64,000 nucleotides of DNA from JAGFIY01 sp964499285 (lineage in GTDB: Bacteria > Bacteroidota > Ignavibacteria > Ignavibacteriales > Melioribacteraceae), in the NCBI GenBank assembly GCA_964499285.1, contig CAZCLA010000003.1, positions 62,001 through 126,000 on the forward strand, given 5' to 3'. Shown here in pieces: positions 36,681-44,876 of the stretch (position 1 is the stretch's first letter; every line of letters begins with the position of its first letter). A program made the position numbers and the translations under genes. Below the pieces are notes generated by a model. It was not told the origin of the DNA, made no database searches, and saw nothing but the letters and a program-made list of their open reading frames with translations.

Positions 36681-39250
36681 CTCGATCTAATTTAAATATA
36701 GCCTACTCGTTCGATAAAGCGAAAAAAATTCTGATCAAACCCGTCGCACTTTTTTTGTTAGTTATCGCATTAATAAATCTTTATTTCTTATTTGAAGTGA
36801 ATCCGATGTCTAACGACGAATGTCTTTGGAGGAATGAAAAAATTTCTAAAGACAGCGTAGGCACGTTTTTTTCCTTTGTTAAGTTTGAAGGTGTTTCTTG
36901 GAAGGCAGGAATTAGAGACGGCGATGAGCTGCTTGCTATTAATAATGTAGACGTAAGTGGTGATGTTGCTACTGCACAGCGTGTACTAAACAAAGTTGAG
37001 GGCGGGGATTCGGCACTTTATAAGATCAAGAGAAACGGTCGCGTGTTTGAAACGAAAGTGGAAGTCAAAAAACTACTAAACTTTCAAGGAGTAGCATTTT
37101 CTCTGCTAGGATTAATTTGGCTTATCGTTGGTTATATTGTTGTAATGGCAAAGCCAAATGGTATTCCGCAAAGATTATTTTTTAGAATTGCTGTAATGCT
37201 GATTCTATTTAATATGGTTGTTATCCGCAGCTTTAATAATCCATATATAGAAAATTCATTTCCGATGGGGCTTAGTATAATTATCGATTTAATGTCGCTC
37301 TTTGGGGTTTCATTCTTCCCATTTGTACTTATTCATTTTTTCTGGGTGTTTCCTAAACCAAATAAGTTTATAGATAAAAAAGTAACGCAAAGATTTCTTT
37401 ATTTAGGACCTACAGTTATATATCTGCTGGCTTTAATGCTCTATTTTTCTGCTTATATGAGAGATAATTATATTCAAGCTACACTTTACTTCAACCTGAT
37501 GTCTTGGTTATCAAGTGCGGCAATAGTAGTTGGACTCATCAGTTTGTTTGTAAGCTATCAAAGACTTAAGACGCAGCATGAACGTAACGCAATTTTTGTG
37601 ATATTAATTACCTATGCACTCGGAGTTGCGGCAATAATATATTATACCACCGCAATAGTCACTGCTCAACCGGTTGCTCAGTTTAATTCCCCCGAATATT
37701 TTATGCCGATTATTTTAATCGTGCTTCTCCCAATCTCTTTTGGTTATTCTATATTCAAGTATTCATTAATGGACGTAAGTGACGTAATTAAAAACACCAT
37801 TATGTACACCGCAGCAACAATTACGTTGGCAGCACTTTACTTTGTTGTGATTTATGTATTAGGACAATCGATAAGCAGCGCTATTGGAACAGAGTATCAA
37901 GGTATTATTGCAGGAATTATTTTTATCGGGTTTGCACTTATTTTTCAATCTACAAAAGACAGATTTCAAGAAGTAATTACTTCTAAATTTTACCCGGAAC
38001 AATTTGCTTTTCAGAAAGTACTCGTAAAGTTCAGCAGCGATATATCGACAATTGTTGGTATGGATAACATTTTGGATTCAGTTGTAGATACTTTTATCAA
38101 TTCACTAAAGTTAAAAAAAGTAGCAATACTTCTTAAATCCAACGGAGATGATAAAGCTTGCACGATTCTAAGAGCGGTAGGAATTGACAAGTCTTCAATT
38201 CTACTTGAGGAAAAAGAAACACAAATTAGGGCGTTATTGAACGAGAAAGTAAAGCTGAAGCTCAATCCGGTTATCGAAGAAGTGGATTTCAAAAAAATAT
38301 ATCCGGAAAGTGCCGAGCAATTGAAGGAGGAAGGTATTTACACAATTATTCCTTTAATGATTAAGAACAAAATTATCGGTTTGGTTTTGTTTGGACTAAA
38401 GCATTCTGGTGCCCAATTCGCAGGAAAAGATTTGGAACTTCTTTCAGCTGCTTGCAATCAGATCGCTGCTGCTATTGAAAACGCAAGGTTGTATGAAGCT
38501 GAGGCGGAAAAGCTTAAAATTGATCGAGATCTTGAGAACGCAAAGCGAATTCAAATTAGTTTGCTGCCTAACAGTATCCCAAACATAAATGGATTAGATA
38601 TTAGTGGAAGCATGCATCCTGCAATGCAGGTTGGCGGAGATTATTATGATATAATTAGACTTGATGAAAAACGAGTATTTGTGATTATCGGTGATGTATC
38701 CGGAAAGGGACTGGCTGCTTCTTTTTATATGTCTAAGCTAGAAACAATGATAAAATTATTCTGCTCCGCAGGAAGAACTCCTAAAGAAGTTCTGGTGGAA
38801 GTTAATAAAAAAATTACTCCTACAATTGAACGAAACTGGTTTATAACGGTATCGATTGCACTTTTTAATACTGAAACAAAAAAAATAAATTACTGCAGAG
38901 CAGGTCACACTCCGCTTTTAGTTGCAAAAGATTTTCATTTAGATGAATATATCCCCAAGGGAATTGGGATTGGTATGAAGACAGAAGAAATCTTCGACAA
39001 TTCAATTGAAGAGATTGAACTACCGCTGGCAGCAGGTCAACTGTTTGCTTTTTACTCCGACGGAATCACTGAAGCAATGAACAAGGAAAAAGATTTGTTC
39101 GGAGATGAAAGATTTAAAAGTATTTTAAAACAATCGAGCAGCCGATCTGCAATGCAGGTTGAAAATGAAATAATGCACTCCTTAAAAACATTTCGTGAAA
39201 GCGAACCTCAGAACGACGATATTACTTTGGTTTTGGTCAAAGTAAAATGA
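36677..39250 (+). CDS. PDZ-membrane-GAF-SpoIIE (PP2C) phosphatase
   Basis: 857 residues. A first membrane helix (about 16-35) is followed by a PDZ-like domain (about 55-130, GVSWKAGIRDGDELLAINNV) that should face the periplasm. About nine more membrane helices follow (about 135-440), then a GAF-like domain (about 455-610), a linker (DRDLENAKRIQISLLP) and a PP2C domain (about 630-857). VGGDYYD, IGDVSGKGLAA, YSDGITE and NDDITLV are intact. A PDZ domain suggests that exposed C-termini of unfolded envelope proteins could be sensed, by analogy with DegS. This is inference. Overlaps the neighbours on both sides by 4 bases. Confidence 0.88.
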   Translation: MTRSNLNIAYSFDKAKKILIKPVALFLLVIALINLYFLFEVNPMSNDECLWRNEKISKDSVGTFFSFVKFEGVSWKAGIRDGDELLAINNVDVSGDVATAQRVLNKVEGGDSALYKIKRNGRVFETKVEVKKLLNFQGVAFSLLGLIWLIVGYIVVMAKPNGIPQRLFFRIAVMLILFNMVVIRSFNNPYIENSFPMGLSIIIDLMSLFGVSFFPFVLIHFFWVFPKPNKFIDKKVTQRFLYLGPTVIYLLALMLYFSAYMRDNYIQATLYFNLMSWLSSAAIVVGLISLFVSYQRLKTQHERNAIFVILITYALGVAAIIYYTTAIVTAQPVAQFNSPEYFMPIILIVLLPISFGYSIFKYSLMDVSDVIKNTIMYTAATITLAALYFVVIYVLGQSISSAIGTEYQGIIAGIIFIGFALIFQSTKDRFQEVITSKFYPEQFAFQKVLVKFSSDISTIVGMDNILDSVVDTFINSLKLKKVAILLKSNGDDKACTILRAVGIDKSSILLEEKETQIRALLNEKVKLKLNPVIEEVDFKKIYPESAEQLKEEGIYTIIPLMIKNKIIGLVLFGLKHSGAQFAGKDLELLSAACNQIAAAIENARLYEAEAEKLKIDRDLENAKRIQISLLPNSIPNINGLDISGSMHPAMQVGGDYYDIIRLDEKRVFVIIGDVSGKGLAASFYMSKLETMIKLFCSAGRTPKEVLVEVNKKITPTIERNWFITVSIALFNTETKKINYCRAGHTPLLVAKDFHLDEYIPKGIGIGMKTEEIFDNSIEEIELPLAAGQLFAFYSDGITEAMNKEKDLFGDERFKSILKQSSSRSAMQVENEIMHSLKTFRESEPQNDDITLVLVKVK

Positions 39251-39885
39251 TTATTGCTGTCGTAATAGTAATAATTTTAATTTTGTCCATGACCACATCT
39301 TATTTAAGAGTAAATATTGATTCGAAAAGAAATTTTTTTTTGCTTCTGAAGCCGATAACAATTATTTCAATTATAATTTTAGCCTTTTTTATTGATTCAA
39401 ATCCGGGAAGCGAATTTTCATTTTATATAAAATCAGCATTGATAATCTCCCTTATTGGTGACGTTTTCTTGATGATGAACGAATCGAAGTTCAAATATGG
39501 ATTAATTGCCTTTTTAGCTGCACACATTGCTTATTCATTTGCTTTTATTCAAAATGTATTTTCGTTTAATTATTACATATTTATAGCTGCCCTGCTTTAT
39601 ACGAGTATTATGTTGATTATTCTTGGAGATTCAGTCAGTAAATATAGGTTTATGGTTCTTGTTTATGTTGGAGTTTTAACTGTTATGCTGTGGGTGGGGA
39701 TAAACAGATATTTGTTTTTAAGAGATCAAGCATCGCTTCTTGTAAGTATTGGCGCACTTCTTTTTGTTCTATCCGATTCATTTCTTGCGTATAAAAAATT
39801 CAAGAATAATAATCCTAAATATGAATACATCATTCTGAATACCTATTTTATTGCTCAACTTTCCTTTGCACTTTCTTTAAAATAG
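39247..39885 (+). CDS. YhhN/TMEM86-family membrane protein (lysoplasmalogenase-like)
   Basis: 212-residue protein with seven or eight membrane helices. KPITIISIIIL, the block SLIGDVFLMMNESKFKYGL, FLAAHIAYSFAF, GALLFVLSDSFLAYKKF and the C-terminal NTYFIAQLSF match the YhhN family, whose characterised animal members hydrolyse lysoplasmalogen. The acidic GD and SD pairs are kept. It overlaps the upstream phosphatase gene by 4 bases and is the last gene of the operon, followed directly by a terminator. Why a lipid enzyme sits at the end of a signalling operon is unclear. It may be a target of the stress response or a passenger. Confidence 0.85.
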   Translation: MIIAVVIVIILILSMTTSYLRVNIDSKRNFFLLLKPITIISIIILAFFIDSNPGSEFSFYIKSALIISLIGDVFLMMNESKFKYGLIAFLAAHIAYSFAFIQNVFSFNYYIFIAALLYTSIMLIILGDSVSKYRFMVLVYVGVLTVMLWVGINRYLFLRDQASLLVSIGALLFVLSDSFLAYKKFKNNNPKYEYIILNTYFIAQLSFALSLK

Positions 39886-39911
39886 AAAAGCCGATCGAAT
39901 GACCGGCTTTT
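39886..39911. terminator. Bidirectional terminator between the signalling operon and secF
   Basis: AAAAGCCG (39886-39893) and CGGCTTTT (39904-39911) form a perfect 8-bp stem around a 10-base loop. The A and T ends give a T-tract in both directions, so it can stop both the upstream plus-strand operon and the convergent secD-secF transcript. It starts one base after the YhhN stop codon. Confidence 0.88.
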
Positions 39912-39930
39912 AATTCAAAAATATTCATCA

Positions 39931-41073
39931 TCAACCGAATTGAATTTTCGATTTTGCTTTCATCGCATATTCATATACAATCGGGCTGGCAACGAACACT
40001 GAAGAATAAGTACCAATAAGTACACCAAAAAACAGTGTAAAAGCAAATCCTCTTAAAACTTCACCACCGAATACAAGAAGTACAAAAGTAACCACAAGAG
40101 TTGTTAAAGAAGTAATAATTGTACGAGGCATCGTTTTGTTGATTGCTTTATTGATATTGTTCGCTAAGTCATCAGTTTTATGAATTTTTAGATTCTCTCT
40201 AATTCTATCGAATACAATTACTGTATCGTTGATTGAATAACCAACAAGTGTCAGGAACGCTGCAACAACGTTGATAGAAATCTCGAGGTTAAGAAAATCT
40301 GTCAATCCGTAAAGCAAAGAAAATGCACCAAGTGTTATCATTACATCGTGAAATAATGCTATAACAGCACCGGCTGCAAATATGAATTTAAATCGAAAAC
40401 CTAAATAAATGAGAATTACAACCAGAGCAAGTGCAACAGCTATTATTGCATTTGCTTTTAATTCATCACCAATTTTTGGTCCTACTAAATCTTCCTTCTG
40501 AACCGTAAAAGGATTACCGGGTAATTCTTCTCTCAGCACTTCCTTCATCATATCGGCAAAGCCAACTCTTACAATCAAAAGTGTGTTATCATCATCTTGC
40601 GAACCTTTACTAACTTGAAATCCTCGTTTGAATAATTCGGCATTGAGTGTGCTTATTGTATCAGCACTTTCAAATGAGTATGTGATGGAAGAACCTGATT
40701 TATCGACAATTCTCTTTTCCAAACCCGGAATTATCTTTTCGATTTCTGAGTTTATGACATTTACATATCTATCGAAACTCTCCTGAGGAATCTCTTGAAG
40801 ATCGGTTCTTATCAGAACACCAGTTTCGCCACCGAAAGTTTTAACCTCAATCTTACCAAGGTTCATTGCGGTTGAAATATCCCTTATCTCCGTGATGTCG
40901 ATCGGCTGTTCAAATTGGAGTGCAATTTCTGAACCACCTTTAAAATCGATTCCCAATTCGAGACCTCTTACAAATAAACTTAATAATCCGAGGAGAAGGA
41001 GAATTCCGGAAAATATATATGCTATTTTCCGTTTACTGAGGAAATCTACGCTTAAGTTTTGAAATATTTGCAT
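39931..41073 (-). CDS. secF: Protein translocase subunit SecF
   Basis: 380-residue inner-membrane protein of the SecDF complex, which uses the ion gradient to help pull exported proteins across the membrane. It has one N-terminal helix, the first periplasmic domain with ELGIDFKGGSEIALQF, and five C-terminal helices with GYSINDTVIVFDRIREN, the SecF hallmark. MPRTIITSLTTL follows. It lies 27 bases after secD. The periplasmic domain is longer than in E. coli SecF, a common situation in this phylum. Confidence 0.97.
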   Translation of the reverse strand: MQIFQNLSVDFLSKRKIAYIFSGILLLLGLLSLFVRGLELGIDFKGGSEIALQFEQPIDITEIRDISTAMNLGKIEVKTFGGETGVLIRTDLQEIPQESFDRYVNVINSEIEKIIPGLEKRIVDKSGSSITYSFESADTISTLNAELFKRGFQVSKGSQDDDNTLLIVRVGFADMMKEVLREELPGNPFTVQKEDLVGPKIGDELKANAIIAVALALVVILIYLGFRFKFIFAAGAVIALFHDVMITLGAFSLLYGLTDFLNLEISINVVAAFLTLVGYSINDTVIVFDRIRENLKIHKTDDLANNINKAINKTMPRTIITSLTTLVVTFVLLVFGGEVLRGFAFTLFFGVLIGTYSSVFVASPIVYEYAMKAKSKIQFG

Positions 41074-41100
41074 TTTTTAATAAATCTCCTTAAAAACAAT

Positions 41101-42984
41101 TTAACCTACGTTAATTTTGGCTCCCTTAGAAACCATATAGTCAAATACCAATCTTGTAATAACAAGAGCACTGAATAAACTGCAAACAATACCGATCATT
41201 AAAGTTAGTGCAAAACCTTGGACCGGTCCGCTTCCGAATTGGTAGAGAATAATTCCGGTAAAGAATGTCGTTATGTTCGAGTCAAAGATTGCAGAATATG
41301 AGTTTGAATAACCACTTGCAATTGCTGCCTTAACAGTTTTCCCTGTTGCGAGTTCCTCTCGTATTCGTTCATATATTATAACGTTCGCGTCAACAGCCAT
41401 ACCAATTGTTAAAATTATACCCGCGATACCAGGAAGAGTAAGTGTAGCGTGAAATCCAGCAAGAATTCCCATAATGAATAACATGGTTGAAAATAATGCA
41501 AGATCAGCAATTGTACCGGCTTTGCGATAGTAGATAACCATAAATATTGCAACAAGAATAAAACCAATAAATACTGATTGGAAGCCTTGGTTAATTGAAT
41601 CCTGACCTAAGGAGGGACCTACAGTTCGTTCCTCAATAATATCAATTGGAGCTGGTAAAGCACCGGCTTTCAAAACGATTTCAATCAATTTTGCTTCGTC
41701 CATCGTTCCCATATTTGTAATCTGGGAACTTCCGGAAGGTATTTTATTGATTATGTTTGGAGCAACATATATATAACCATCCAACATAATTGCACATCTT
41801 TTATTAATGTTGGAGCCAGTAATACGGGCCCATTCTCTTGCCCCGTCGCTGTTCATCTCCATCTGAACAATTGGTTGAGTTGTTGTAGGATCAATATTTG
41901 CACGCGCATCAACAACTACGTCGCCAGTTAGTTCAGGTTGTTTGTTAACCAGATACAAGCGGAAAATGTTTTCTCCGTCCTGAGTAGCTTCCGGTTTAGC
42001 GCCGTAAATGAATTCAACATTATCCGGAATGACTTTTTGGACATCCTGTCGAGCAAGGTAATTATCAAGTTTAGTTCTGTTCTTTTCAGAAACGAATGCA
42101 TCAGCGGTGGGTGACTGATTGTTTATCCAAGCAATTGCAAAGAAAGGATGTTCCTTTTCAATCTCTTGTTGCGATAATTCTTCGTTTGCGGTAGTATCTT
42201 GAACCACTGTTGTGTCTTTCTTAAAATCAGCGGCAAGCACCTCATCGATTCTGTTCATAATGGGGATAGTGAATTCAGGATCCTTAACCAGACGAAATTC
42301 GAGTGCAGCTCTTCCCTGAAGAAGTCTTTTAGCTTCTTCTTCTTTTGATATACCGGGAAGTTCTATAATAATTCTTCGCGAACCTTGAGGTTGAATGTTA
42401 GGTTCAGATACACCGTATTGGTTAACACGGTTGCTGATGATTTCAATCGCTCTCGTAACGGCATCAGATTCTTGTTCAAGAAGACGATCGATGATTACTT
42501 CGTCATCCTCTCTGATTGATCCGAAATAACGGCTCAATCTAATGCCTTTTTCTTGAAGCAAGTTGGCTAATATTGTTACGACATTTTCATCCGATCTTTT
42601 AGCAATTTCTTCGGCTTGTGCAAGAACTTCCAAATATGTCTCATCGGGGTCTCTTGCTAGTCTTTCTAACAGTTTAGCCGTATTAACTTCCATAACAAGA
42701 TACATACCGCCTTGAAGATCAAGTCCTAACTTAACTCTCTTTTCACGATTATCTCGTATTGAGGGATCGCTAACCATTATGCTGTCCTCGATAAAAGTTA
42801 AGTAGGAGCTAATTTGTTCGTCCGTGGGCGGTGGTGATAGTTGTTTTAAGCTGTCTTCAACATTACTCAATTTTTCATTTATCATTTGAGTGTTCTGCAA
42901 ATCCGCATAGGTCGGATAGAGCAGATAAACAGCTAGAGCCACAGCGGCTAATATCAAAATGATTCTAAATCTAAATTCTTTCAT
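41101..42984 (-). CDS. secD: Protein translocase subunit SecD
   Basis: 627-residue partner of SecF. N-terminal membrane helix (about 7-25), then LGLDLQGGMYLVMEV, the P1 periplasmic region containing ISNRVNQYGVSEPNIQPQG and RRIIIELPGI, a variable insert (about 250-340), NPxx-type ARANIDPTTTQPIVQMEM, and five C-terminal helices with GMAVDANVIIYERIREEL. Order secD then secF is standard. The 145-base region before it contains an inverted repeat (43043-43080) but no clear consensus promoter. Confidence 0.97.
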   Translation of the reverse strand: MKEFRFRIILILAAVALAVYLLYPTYADLQNTQMINEKLSNVEDSLKQLSPPPTDEQISSYLTFIEDSIMVSDPSIRDNREKRVKLGLDLQGGMYLVMEVNTAKLLERLARDPDETYLEVLAQAEEIAKRSDENVVTILANLLQEKGIRLSRYFGSIREDDEVIIDRLLEQESDAVTRAIEIISNRVNQYGVSEPNIQPQGSRRIIIELPGISKEEEAKRLLQGRAALEFRLVKDPEFTIPIMNRIDEVLAADFKKDTTVVQDTTANEELSQQEIEKEHPFFAIAWINNQSPTADAFVSEKNRTKLDNYLARQDVQKVIPDNVEFIYGAKPEATQDGENIFRLYLVNKQPELTGDVVVDARANIDPTTTQPIVQMEMNSDGAREWARITGSNINKRCAIMLDGYIYVAPNIINKIPSGSSQITNMGTMDEAKLIEIVLKAGALPAPIDIIEERTVGPSLGQDSINQGFQSVFIGFILVAIFMVIYYRKAGTIADLALFSTMLFIMGILAGFHATLTLPGIAGIILTIGMAVDANVIIYERIREELATGKTVKAAIASGYSNSYSAIFDSNITTFFTGIILYQFGSGPVQGFALTLMIGIVCSLFSALVITRLVFDYMVSKGAKINVG

Positions 42985-43042
42985 TATTTAGTCTTGGTGT
43001 TAGTTAAAAACTCTAATTTTTTATTTAGGAACTAATATATAC

Positions 43043-43080
43043 AGTCAAACAACCAATGCAAAATAAACATTTGGTTGACT
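43043..43080. repeat. Interrupted inverted repeat upstream of secD
   Basis: AGTC-aaac-AACCAATG (43043-43058) is mirrored by CATTTGGTTGACT (43068-43080). The arms pair over about 12 bases with one bulge on each side and a 9-base loop. It lies about 60 bases before the secD start and 50 after the rplI stop. No T-tract follows on the reverse strand, so a protein-binding site or mRNA leader structure are the alternatives to a terminator. Confidence 0.45.
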
Positions 43081-43129
43081 TTTAATATTAAATTAAAATA
43101 TAAATTAACTTAATATTATTCTAATATTT

Positions 43130-43573
43130 CTATTCGCGAACAACCCAGGTTTTAACGACTGCCGTAACATCATGATGAAGTTTTACATTAACGCTGTAGA
43201 TCCCCAAGGATTTAATAGGTTCACTGATTTCAATCTTTCTTCTATCGATATCATAACCTTTTTCCTTTAATGAATCGGCAATCATTTGGGTTGTAACAGT
43301 TCCGAATATTCTATCTTCTTCACCTACTTTCACCGGGATCGTAACCGATACTTTTTCAAGTTCGGCTGAAAGCAATTGAGCACTTTGTAGTTCTTTTTCT
43401 TCTTTTTTAGCAAGTTGAACTTTTTCTTCTTCGAGTGCTCTCAAGTTTCCGGAAGTTGCGGTGTAAGCAATTTGTCTGGGTATCAAAAAATTTCTGGCAA
43501 AACCGTTTTTCACTTCAACAACGTCGCCTATTTTTCCCAGTTTATCGTAATTTTTTCTTAAAATGACTTTCAT
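43130..43573 (-). CDS. rplI: 50S ribosomal protein L9
   Basis: 147 residues. The N-terminal domain MKVILRKNYDKLGKIGDVVEVKNGFARNFLIP is cited here in parts: VILRKNYDKLGKIG and VKNGFARNFLIP are the L9 signature. The connecting helix is charged (EEEKVQLAKKEEKE), and the C-terminal domain has GEEDRIFGTVTTQMIAD. A GGAGAG site precedes the ATG. It is the last gene of rpsF-ssb-rpsR-rplI, the usual bacterial order. Confidence 0.98.
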   Translation of the reverse strand: MKVILRKNYDKLGKIGDVVEVKNGFARNFLIPRQIAYTATSGNLRALEEEKVQLAKKEEKELQSAQLLSAELEKVSVTIPVKVGEEDRIFGTVTTQMIADSLKEKGYDIDRRKIEISEPIKSLGIYSVNVKLHHDVTAVVKTWVVRE

Positions 43574-43585
43574 ACCAAATCTCTC

Positions 43586-43795
43586 CTATTTAACAGCTTC
43601 GGAAATGTAAGGCATAATTGCAATTTGACGTGCTCGTTTAATTGCAGTAACCAATTCCCGATGTTGTTTAGCACTTAGTCCAGTAATTCGTCGTGGAATA
43701 ATCTTACCTTGATCGGTGACGAATTTTTGGAGTTTTTTAGCATCTTTATAATCGATGTATTCTTCTAAAACTCTTTTTGATCTTTTTGATTTCAT
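43586..43795 (-). CDS. rpsR: 30S ribosomal protein S18
   Basis: 69-residue protein. YIDYKDAKKLQKFVTDQGKI and the core PRRITGLSAKQHRELVTAIKRAR are typical of S18. It lacks the zinc-binding cysteines of some S18 paralogs. It follows ssb after 19 bases and precedes rplI by 12. S18 partners with S6, encoded by the first gene of the operon, on the 30S platform. Confidence 0.98.
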   Translation of the reverse strand: MKSKRSKRVLEEYIDYKDAKKLQKFVTDQGKIIPRRITGLSAKQHRELVTAIKRARQIAIMPYISEAVK

Positions 43796-43814
43796 TTTTG
43801 TTTAACTCCAGTTC

Positions 43815-44285
43815 TTATTTATCATTGCTGATAAGATCGGCTTCGTCGTCAGATAAAAATTTATCGAATGAATTATCTTCGTAATCAGAATCTTCGTTTG
43901 AAGACGTTTCGTAATCCTCATCCGACGAATTATTTTTCGAATTCTTGTTAAGGAATTGAATACGTTTAGCTTTAATTTCAACGATTGTTCTGTTTTTATC
44001 GTCTTCCGTTTTAAAAGTTCTGCTTTGCAGTTCTCCATCAACAAGAACAGCACTTCCTTTTTTCAGCCGGTCTCTGCAGCTGTCTGCTAATTTATTCCAT
44101 GCAACAACGCCAACGTAACAGACATCTTCCTGCCACTGATTATTGCTGTCTTTATAACGTCTGTTTGCAGCAATATGAAAATTAACCACAGGCGTGTTGT
44201 TAGAAGTTTCTCTGAAAACCGGATCTTTAGTCAAGTTACCGGCTATAATAACACTATTTAATTCAGGCATTTTTAGGTCTGCCAT
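43815..44285 (-). CDS. ssb: Single-stranded DNA-binding protein
   Basis: I place the start at the ATG at 44283-44285 (156 residues), preceded by GGAGGTT. A TTG two codons earlier is unlikely. The OB-fold covers about 1-110 with NSVIIAGNLTKDPVFRE, VVNFHIAANRRYKD and LKKGSAVLVDGELQSRTF. The C-terminal tail is acidic and serine/asparagine rich, but the very end is EADLISNDK rather than the usual DDDIPF. The normal partner-binding tip is therefore degenerate, and this may be a paralog or a lineage variant. Location in the rpsF operon is standard. Confidence 0.94.
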   Translation of the reverse strand: MADLKMPELNSVIIAGNLTKDPVFRETSNNTPVVNFHIAANRRYKDSNNQWQEDVCYVGVVAWNKLADSCRDRLKKGSAVLVDGELQSRTFKTEDDKNRTIVEIKAKRIQFLNKNSKNNSSDEDYETSSNEDSDYEDNSFDKFLSDDEADLISNDK

Positions 44286-44315
44286 TTGCAACCTCCGTAA
44301 ATCTTATCTTAATAA

Positions 44316-44765
44316 TTAGTTATTCTCACTATCTAAATCATTGGAATCTATTACGTCAGAACCGGCTGGTTCGGTCTCTTGCGTCGTCTCATCATTCTGT
44401 TCAGCAGATTCTGCTTCTTCATCCTTTGCCGTTTCGCGGTCATCTTTGGATTTTTCAAAATATTCCAAAGCCTCATTATCCATTGTTACTGTTAAATATC
44501 TTACAACGGTTTCATCTAATCGAAGAAGTCTTTCGATTTTTGAAACTGCTTCAGTAGGAGCAACATATCTGCAAATTGCATAGAAACCTGACTTGGACTT
44601 TTGTATGGGGTAGGCAAGGCGTTTTCTTCCCCATCTTTCCAAATCGAAAATTTCGCCGCCGTTTGTTGTGATTATTTCGGATACTCTGGAAAGCGATGCT
44701 TCAATTTGATCATCTTCTAGTGCAGCGTTGATGATCACTACGCATTCGTAGTGATTTTTCTTCAT
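44316..44765 (-). CDS. rpsF: 30S ribosomal protein S6 with acidic C-terminal extension
   Basis: 149 residues. The S6 core (1-95) has HYECVVIINAALEDDQIEA, GGEIFDLERWGRKRLAYPI and KSGFYAICRYVA. After about residue 98 a 50-residue tail very rich in Glu, Asp, Ser and Thr follows. Acidic tails occur on S6 in several groups, such as the glutamate tail in E. coli. The strong ribosome-binding site GGGAGGTGA sits before the ATG. A promoter and a hairpin in the leader are annotated upstream. Confidence 0.97.
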   Translation of the reverse strand: MKKNHYECVVIINAALEDDQIEASLSRVSEIITTNGGEIFDLERWGRKRLAYPIQKSKSGFYAICRYVAPTEAVSKIERLLRLDETVVRYLTVTMDNEALEYFEKSKDDRETAKDEEAESAEQNDETTQETEPAGSDVIDSNDLDSENN

Positions 44766-44797
44766 CCTATTTTCACCTCCCTCTGGACATTTAGTGG

Positions 44798-44821
44798 CCC
44801 TCGAAGTGAAGGTTTCGAGAG
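44798..44821 (-). promoter_or_regulatory. Leader hairpin upstream of rpsF
   Basis: On the reverse strand CTCTCGAA (44814-44821) pairs with TTCGAGGG (44798-44805) over 8 bp with one G-U pair and an 8-base loop. It sits between the promoter and the ribosome-binding site. Leaders of rpsF operons in many bacteria bind S6:S18 for autoregulation. Whether this one does is an inference, as I cannot confirm the conserved bulge motif. Confidence 0.45.
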
Positions 44822-44845
44822 CAGGGTTAATAAATATTAAGTCAA

Positions 44846-44876
44846 CAAATATAGAATTATTTTATTAATGGCGCAA
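44846..44876 (-). promoter_or_regulatory. Bacteroidota-type promoter of the rpsF operon
   Basis: The reverse strand has TTG (44874-44876), a 20-base spacer and TATATTTG (44846-44853), matching TTG-N20-TAnnTTTG. It overlaps the last codons of hppA. The predicted transcript would have a leader of about 70 bases. Confidence 0.65.
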
